Below, one piece after another: positions 45,293 through 49,941 of a stretch of DNA of 49,941 bases. Where the stretch lies: the NCBI GenBank assembly GCA_028819235.1, contig JAPPMC010000260.1, positions 1 through 49,941 of the forward strand, in the 5' to 3' direction. Made by a program: the position numbers and the translations under genes. Under the pieces are notes generated by a model, which worked only from the letters and a program-made list of their open reading frames with translations, was not told the DNA's origin and did no database searches. How positions within the stretch are numbered: position 1 is the stretch's first letter; each line of letters opens with the position of its first letter. Source of the DNA: Bryobacterales bacterium (GTDB taxonomy: Bacteria > Acidobacteriota > Terriglobia > Bryobacterales > UBA6623).

Positions 45293-46177
45293 TCAGCGTC
45301 CTCGTCCGAGTTCTCGGCTTCCCTCATTCAGGCTGAATCGCTCCTGAGCGGCCATCTGCCGTTTGAGTTCCTGGATCTCCCGGTCCTTGTCTTCCAGCGC
45401 GGCCGCGAGCTGGTCGGCCCGGCCGCGCTCGGCATCCCTCTCGGCCGCGAGCTGGTCGGCCCGGTCGCGCTCGGCATTCCTCTCGGCCACAGCTCGCTCG
45501 AGCCGCTTGCGCACCTTCCCGGTGGGCACGTAGTCTTCGCCAGTGCGCGTGTTCCGCACCACCAGCCTCGAACCCTCGGCCCTCAGCGAGACGCCCAGCG
45601 CCCGGCTCCTGACCGCGCCCCGCTTGTCACGCTTCAGGGCCTGGCCGTACTTCTTGGTCTCCTCGTCAAGCCGATAGCCCTGCACGGCCACCCAAGGCTG
45701 CTCCGCGTCCGGATCGTAGACAAAGTACTCCCGGATCCCCAGCAGCTCGTAGGTGCCCTTCTTGAGCTTCTTGTCGTTCGTCGCGCTCGACGGAGAGACG
45801 ACCTCCAAGATGAAGTCCGGCAGCCTGCCCTCAACCCACGTCTTGTAAGTCTTCGGGCCCGTGAACTCGTGATCCAAGGTCACCGACAGGTCCGGAGCGA
45901 GAACGGCCTTGTTGTCGCCCTCCTTGAAATAGAACGCCACGTCGGTGAGAACCGTGGAGGGAGCGTCCCGCAGATGCTGCTCCACAGCTTGGCCAGCGTA
46001 CAGCAGTTCTGCGTTGTGCTTGGCGTTCTGCAACAGGAAGGTCCCGTCCGAGTCGGGGTAGTGCACGTCCTCTGGCGGCTGTCCGGGAGGTGGCGCGGGC
46101 GGCGGTCGCCGCGGGAGCGGCGGCGAGCGCGGCCTGACGGCCTCGACGTGCTGTCGGATGCTCCGGTTCCTCGCCAT
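45293..46177 (-). CDS. Uma2-family (DUF820) nuclease-fold protein with coiled-coil tail
   Basis: A 294-residue Uma2 protein, a PD-(D/E)XK-like fold of unknown function that is greatly expanded in cyanobacteria, chloroflexi and some symbionts. The core shows LAPDLSVTLDHE, LPDFILEVVSPSSATND and KGTYELLGIREYFVYDP, which supply the Asp, Glu and Lys candidates. Before it is a Pro/Arg-rich N-terminus (PPLPRRPPPAPPPGQPP), and after it a coiled-coil tail of repeated ERDAERGRADQLAA units (about residues 229-275). Single, well-separated gene; role not known, often proposed as a restriction-like or mobile-linked nuclease. Confidence 0.85.
   Translation of the reverse strand: MARNRSIRQHVEAVRPRSPPLPRRPPPAPPPGQPPEDVHYPDSDGTFLLQNAKHNAELLYAGQAVEQHLRDAPSTVLTDVAFYFKEGDNKAVLAPDLSVTLDHEFTGPKTYKTWVEGRLPDFILEVVSPSSATNDKKLKKGTYELLGIREYFVYDPDAEQPWVAVQGYRLDEETKKYGQALKRDKRGAVRSRALGVSLRAEGSRLVVRNTRTGEDYVPTGKVRKRLERAVAERNAERDRADQLAAERDAERGRADQLAAALEDKDREIQELKRQMAAQERFSLNEGSRELGRGR
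45401..45484 (-). repeat. Two 42-base tandem repeats inside the Uma2 gene
   Basis: The unit starting GGCCGCGAGCTGGTCGGCCC occupies 45401-45442 and is repeated with two base differences at 45443-45484; a third, decayed unit begins at 45485. Each unit encodes 14 residues of the coiled-coil tail (ADQLAAERDAER pattern), so copy number changes would lengthen the coil without shifting frame. Confidence 0.9.
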
Positions 46178-46706
46178 GCTGCGATCGGCGGGACCCGCCG
46201 CGCCTCAGTCTACCAGCAGGTTGCAGTCCTGCGGCGGACCATGATACGGGGGTAGCATCGCAAGCAGGGGTGGTATCGGACCAGCGCGATGATTGGTGAG
46301 AGGCACCTGCGATCGGACGGGTGAGACGCTGGGTTCCGTGTCCCACGGTGGCCCAAGCGCAGAGCGCTGCGGCGGATGCCCACAGATCTTCAGCGGCACG
46401 GGCCGCCAGCCATGCCAGCACTCCCAGCCTCAAGGCAGTTGCCGCGCCCCCAGCCCCAGCTCGGTCGCCGTCTCCTAGCGGACAGGGGCGAGCTGATGTC
46501 CGACGCGCAGCTTGGATCTCTGCTGCGGCCGCGCCCCTGTCTGCCGCCACTGGGCTCACATTTCTAGGTGGAACGTGAACGAGGACTGTGAGGCCGTCCA
46601 GTCGACTTCTCATCCAGCTATCCGCGCCTTGCATACCTTGACCCTCGCGAGGGCCTAGCTCATAGGGCCCCGGATACTCCCCGGACAGAATGCTTACCGT
46701 CGGAAA
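46178..46706. other. 530-base gap between Uma2 gene and AT-rich sulfatase
   Basis: Frames on the minus strand overlap the Uma2 gene and are Ala/Arg-rich without motifs. I see no gene. The base composition changes to AT-rich near 46690, where the next gene ends. Confidence 0.4.
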
Positions 46707-48260
46707 TCAGATCTCGTCACTCTCCAAAGTGCGTTGGCCCTCGAATGGACCCCAGAGAGCTCGCTCTCTGTAGGCCTTCTCGCTTGTGTATTCTTCGGGA
46801 GCGTAATTTGGGTTTTCCTTGGGAAATCGAGCTCCGACCTCCTCAAGATACAGCATCATATCTGTATAAAGTTCCCGATGCAATTCTGGGAACTTAGCTG
46901 CAATGTTCCCAACTTCTCCAATGTCACCAGATAGGTCGAACAGCATAGGAAGATCTGGTCTGTCGTAGAAGTGGATCACCTTCGAGCTTCCCGAAATTAT
47001 GGCGGAGTGTGGCACACTCCTGCGATAGTGCGGATAGTGGAAATACAGATTGCGGCTCAGAAACTCCTCGGTCGGCGCAGCACCTGCCATGTAGGCCGCA
47101 AGACTGATGCCATCAATGTTCTTCAGCTCTGCTGGATTCCCTCCGGCCCAGTCAACAAACGTGGGTAGGAAATCGTAATTGATGACATTGCCATCGAAAA
47201 CCGTCCCTGCCTTGATATCTGGGCCCTTGACAATCATCGGTACTCGTAGTCCGCCATCCCACAGCCACCACTTTCTTGCGTGCAGTGGTTGCTTCAGGTC
47301 TGGTTCAAGCTGGAGCTCGTCGTGTCGATAGCCATTGTCACCTGCGACGACCACGTACGTCTCGTCTTCAATTCCCAACTCTTCAAGTTTGTCAAGAACG
47401 GCACCGATCCGTCCATCCAAGTCCTCGGCCATGCCTAACCAAATCGCCGGATCGTCCTTTCGATTGATCGTTTCGGGACGTTTGTTGTTATCTCTGTACC
47501 ATGCCTGCACGAGAGGATGACGCACATACTTGTTGCGAGTCTCGTGGAGGCATTCGCGCCCCGCGTGCATAGCGTAGTGGGAGATCTGTAGATAGAAGGG
47601 TGTATTCTCTCTCGCCTGATCATCTATGAACTTAATCGCGGTCTCGGTAATGCTGAACATGAGTTTCGGGTCAGTAACAACATCAGGCATACGCCTCATC
47701 CCAGATTGAGGGTTGCCGGGATTATTATTGGTATCTCCATCATGTACAACGTAGCCTTCCTTCCCCGGGTCTCCTCTCATGTGCCACTTTCCAACGTGTG
47801 CGCTGACATAGCCAAGAGACTTCAGAGCCTCGGCAATGGTGACCGCGTCTGGGTCGAGTTCGAGATCAGACACGTTCGGCACGAGGGGATAGGCTTGATA
47901 CTCTCTCTTCGTGTCATAGTAGGGCTGCTTGGAGCCAAGATAGACTGTGAATCCGCTTCGCGGGGCAGACTGACCGATTTGCAACGATGCCCGTGCAGGG
48001 GAGCATTGCGGCGAACCGTAGGCATTCCGGAACTTCATTCCTTGGCGGGCCAAGCTCTCTAGATTGGGCATTTCCAAGACCGGCATTCTGGAATTCGGCA
48101 TGGAGTCGTCCATCGCTATGGGAGTTCCATTCCAAGCCAGATCGTCCAAGTAGATGAGGATTATGTTCGGTCTGTTTGGTTCGACGGAACTGGATTGAGC
48201 CACGGCTCCGCAAAGGATGCACGCCAAGATAAGGAGCCAAGTCTTCCGGTGGTCTGCCAC
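46707..48260 (-). CDS. Exported sulfatase with CSPAR motif, AT-rich
   Basis: A 517-residue type I sulfatase with signal peptide ([18 protein letters not shown]). It has [20 protein letters not shown] at the metal site and [12 protein letters not shown] as the formylglycine motif (Cys86), with Ala in place of the commoner Ser; CxPAR is accepted by maturation enzymes in known sulfatases. Further landmarks are [37 protein letters not shown] and [17 protein letters not shown]. Its codons are clearly more AT-rich than those of the other three sulfatases, which suggests separate arrival by transfer. GTG 48260 is the start that directly precedes the leader. It stands alone. Confidence 0.9.
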   Translation of the reverse strand: MADHRKTWLLILACILCGAVAQSSSVEPNRPNIILIYLDDLAWNGTPIAMDDSMPNSRMPVLEMPNLESLARQGMKFRNAYGSPQCSPARASLQIGQSAPRSGFTVYLGSKQPYYDTKREYQAYPLVPNVSDLELDPDAVTIAEALKSLGYVSAHVGKWHMRGDPGKEGYVVHDGDTNNNPGNPQSGMRRMPDVVTDPKLMFSITETAIKFIDDQARENTPFYLQISHYAMHAGRECLHETRNKYVRHPLVQAWYRDNNKRPETINRKDDPAIWLGMAEDLDGRIGAVLDKLEELGIEDETYVVVAGDNGYRHDELQLEPDLKQPLHARKWWLWDGGLRVPMIVKGPDIKAGTVFDGNVINYDFLPTFVDWAGGNPAELKNIDGISLAAYMAGAAPTEEFLSRNLYFHYPHYRRSVPHSAIISGSSKVIHFYDRPDLPMLFDLSGDIGEVGNIAAKFPELHRELYTDMMLYLEEVGARFPKENPNYAPEEYTSEKAYRERALWGPFEGQRTLESDEI

Positions 48261-48556
48261 GGGGACATGATACCAATGAAGCGGCGATTCTCAGAATCTT
48301 CCTATGGTGTGGCGCGGGTTGGCTCAGGGACGAGGAGGGCCGTGCGCAGACCCTCTTCGACAACAGTCACTTCAGGTCTCGACCCAAGACGCGGTCCCGT
48401 TCTTTGGTCGCGGCCGCTGGTGTACCATGGGCGCGACCTGACCGTGCAATTGCCGGGCGTTCTCGCTTGTCGCACTCCGCCTGACTGGAGCCTTGGTCGT
48501 CACGCCTGCCCGGACAGCCGGAACGGTCGCGCGCCCTCAGGCTCGGCAGAGGAAGG

Positions 48557-49876
48557 TTGCCAGACCCTTACTCCAAGTCCCGCCAGCTCCTGAGGCGGGC
48601 CCGCCGCACACTGCCCGGCGGAGTGAGCAGCCCATTTCGGGCACGGCTGCCCGAGCCTCTCTATTTCGCGGACGGCGAGGGGGCCCGCCTGCGAGATGTT
48701 GACGGGAATGAGTACATCGACTACGCATTGGCGTGGGGGCCGCTGATATTTGGGCACAGGCACCCCAATCTCGTCCGAGCGCTCTCGGCCGCTGCCGCGA
48801 GGCCGCACAACTACGGCGCACAGCACGAGCTCGAGCCCCAAGTCGGGGAAGCGATCCAGCAGCTGGTCCCATGCGCCGAGAGGGTGGCCCTGACATCCAG
48901 CGGCAGCGAGGCGCTGCAGCTGGCGTTCCGTCTGGCAAGGGCTCACACGGGCCGGCCGCTGGTCCTGAAGTTCGAAGGGCACTATCACGGGTGGATGGAC
49001 TCCGCACTGCTGAGCTACAAGCCCTCTCTCGAGCACGCGGGCCCCCGGCAGAGCCCCAATGTGGTCCTCGGATCCCGAGGACAGGTCGCGAACTCCGTCG
49101 AGAACGTGGTCGTCGCCCGGTGGAATGACATCGGCGCGCTGGAGGCCCTTCTAGGGGAGTTTCAGCAGCAAGTCGCCGCCGTAGTGATGGAGCCAGTGCT
49201 GTGCAACAGCGGGTGCCTGATGCCCCGGGATGGATACCTGGAGGCCGTGCGACGCGCCTGCGACCGCGAGGGGGCACTGCTGATCTTTGACGAGGTGATC
49301 ACCGGGTTTCGCATCTCGCCTGGAGGTGCCCAGCAGGCCTTCTCTGTGACCACCGACATCGCCACACTGGGCAAGGCCCTCGGGGGCGGCGTCACGATCA
49401 GCGCTGTGGCCGGTCGTGCCCGGATCCTGGATCAACTGCCTAGGGGCGAAGTGGCCTTCGGAGGGACTTTCAACGGGAATCCGCTCTCGCTGGCCGCGAC
49501 GGCCGAGTGCCTGAGGATGATTGCCGACAAGGGCGGGCGCGCGGTCGCGCAAGCCAACAATGCCGGCGGGAGGCTGATGGACGGGATCAGCCGTTCGGCG
49601 GCCCGCCACGGGGTCGACATCGTGCTGACTGGCTTCGGGGCAGCCTTCGCGATCCACTTCACGGACGACCCTGAGATCTGGGATTACCGGGACACGTTCC
49701 GCGATGATCGGGCTCGGCTCGAACTGTTTCTCCGGCTGGCGCTTAACGAGGGGCTATATCTCCTGCCAGACGGTAGGTTCTACGTCTCGGCGGTCCACAC
49801 GGCTAGGGACATCGACAAGTCGATCGACGCGATCGATCGCGTGCTAGGACGAATGGCGGACGGCGAGCCGTCCTGA
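48557..49876 (+). CDS. Class III aminotransferase, glutamate-1-semialdehyde aminomutase-like
   Basis: A 439-residue PLP enzyme. LPGGVSSPFRA and DVDGNEYIDYALAWGPLIFGHRHP are typical of HemL-type proteins; TSSGSEALQLAFRLARAHTG, FEGHYHGWMD and LIFDEVITGFR line the cofactor site, and TLGKALGGG holds the PLP lysine (Lys273). True HemL turns glutamate-1-semialdehyde into 5-aminolevulinate for tetrapyrroles; this protein resembles it in overall plan but the stretch after the lysine (VTISAVAGRARILDQL) differs from classical HemL, so it may be a paralogue acting on another amino aldehyde or amine. TTG 48557 is used, with GAGGAAGG directly upstream; no ATG fits. It is divergent from the AT-rich sulfatase. 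No hem genes adjoin it. Confidence 0.85.
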   Translation: MPDPYSKSRQLLRRARRTLPGGVSSPFRARLPEPLYFADGEGARLRDVDGNEYIDYALAWGPLIFGHRHPNLVRALSAAAARPHNYGAQHELEPQVGEAIQQLVPCAERVALTSSGSEALQLAFRLARAHTGRPLVLKFEGHYHGWMDSALLSYKPSLEHAGPRQSPNVVLGSRGQVANSVENVVVARWNDIGALEALLGEFQQQVAAVVMEPVLCNSGCLMPRDGYLEAVRRACDREGALLIFDEVITGFRISPGGAQQAFSVTTDIATLGKALGGGVTISAVAGRARILDQLPRGEVAFGGTFNGNPLSLAATAECLRMIADKGGRAVAQANNAGGRLMDGISRSAARHGVDIVLTGFGAAFAIHFTDDPEIWDYRDTFRDDRARLELFLRLALNEGLYLLPDGRFYVSAVHTARDIDKSIDAIDRVLGRMADGEPS

Positions 49877-49941
49877 CACCCTGCCGAACTAGTGCTCGCG
49901 CCAAAACCCCTGCCACGACGGGCCCGGCGGCCCACTGGTAG

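Noticed and set aside
1..49941. CRISPR array, rRNA operon or intact prophage
   Set aside because: No regularly spaced direct repeats, rRNA sequence or phage structural genes were noticed anywhere in the window.

Overview
This is a GC-rich bacterial window of about 50 kb. The gene content points to Acidobacteriota, or a relative with a similar lifestyle. The evidence is: a TonB-dependent receptor with an N-terminal carboxypeptidase-regulatory-like domain; a TonB protein with the same domain; a PSD1/DUF1553 plus DUF1501 pair; four sulfatases; several Tat- or Sec-exported TIM-barrel and enolase-superfamily enzymes; and a periplasmic-type dehydrogenase. This is inference from family content, as no rRNA or ribosomal protein gene is present. 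Gene spacing is loose. Many gaps of 0.4-2 kb hold no recognisable gene, and at least two hold decayed transposase sequence, so the genome looks as if it is losing genes and accumulating relics.

Layout. 1-3.8 kb: the end of an Rpn/DUF4351 protein, then an AbiE-type toxin-antitoxin pair whose toxin has an in-frame amber codon. 4-6.3 kb: two exported sugar-acid or sugar enzymes on the minus strand, a galactonate-dehydratase-like enolase-superfamily protein and a TIM-barrel epimerase-like protein. 7.9-8.8 kb: an orphan secreted HExxH protein. 9.2-14.5 kb: a vitamin B12 module of cbiZ, cbiB, a clear cobalamin riboswitch and a BtuB-like receptor, with a second, degenerate riboswitch-like stretch ahead of cbiZ. 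14.9-17.5 kb: an acyl-activating enzyme fused to an acyl carrier domain and a PlsC acyltransferase. 17.6-18.4 kb: a dead IS1634-like transposase and hicAB. 19-22 kb: an exported D-2-hydroxyacid dehydrogenase and an AAA/PD-(D/E)XK protein.

22.2-30.7 kb: a probable sulfated-substrate or amide-degrading cluster. A lipoprotein penicillin-acylase-family hydrolase and a sulfatase run leftward, and a second sulfatase and a large propeller-DUF3604 protein run rightward. 31.3-31.9 kb: higBA. 33-34.1 kb: a TonB C-terminal protein that looks like the tail of a BlaR1-type protein. 34.6-35.2 kb: an AT-rich RusA-like orphan. 35.4-35.8 kb: a second transposase relic. 36.3-37.3 kb: an exported TIM-barrel protein. 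37.3 kb: tRNA-Val(GAC). 37.9-41.9 kb: the PSD1/DUF1501 operon. 42.2-43 kb: a polysaccharide deacetylase lipoprotein. 43.3-44.8 kb and 46.7-48.3 kb: two more sulfatases, the second AT-rich. 45.3-46.2 kb: a Uma2 nuclease with a coiled-coil tail. 48.6-49.9 kb: a class III aminotransferase.

How the genes fit together. The exported hydrolases, sulfatases, deacetylase, sugar isomerases and dehydratase suggest scavenging of sulfated or acidic glycans outside the cytoplasm. The B12 module suggests uptake and remodelling of incomplete or foreign corrinoids under riboswitch control. Toxin-antitoxin pairs and restriction-like nuclease folds are scattered between these blocks. I did not find a complete, clearly new multi-gene system. 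The strongest unusual signals are the broken AbiEii, the second riboswitch-like element, the AT-rich RusA-like orphan and the sulfatase/propeller-DUF3604 divergon.
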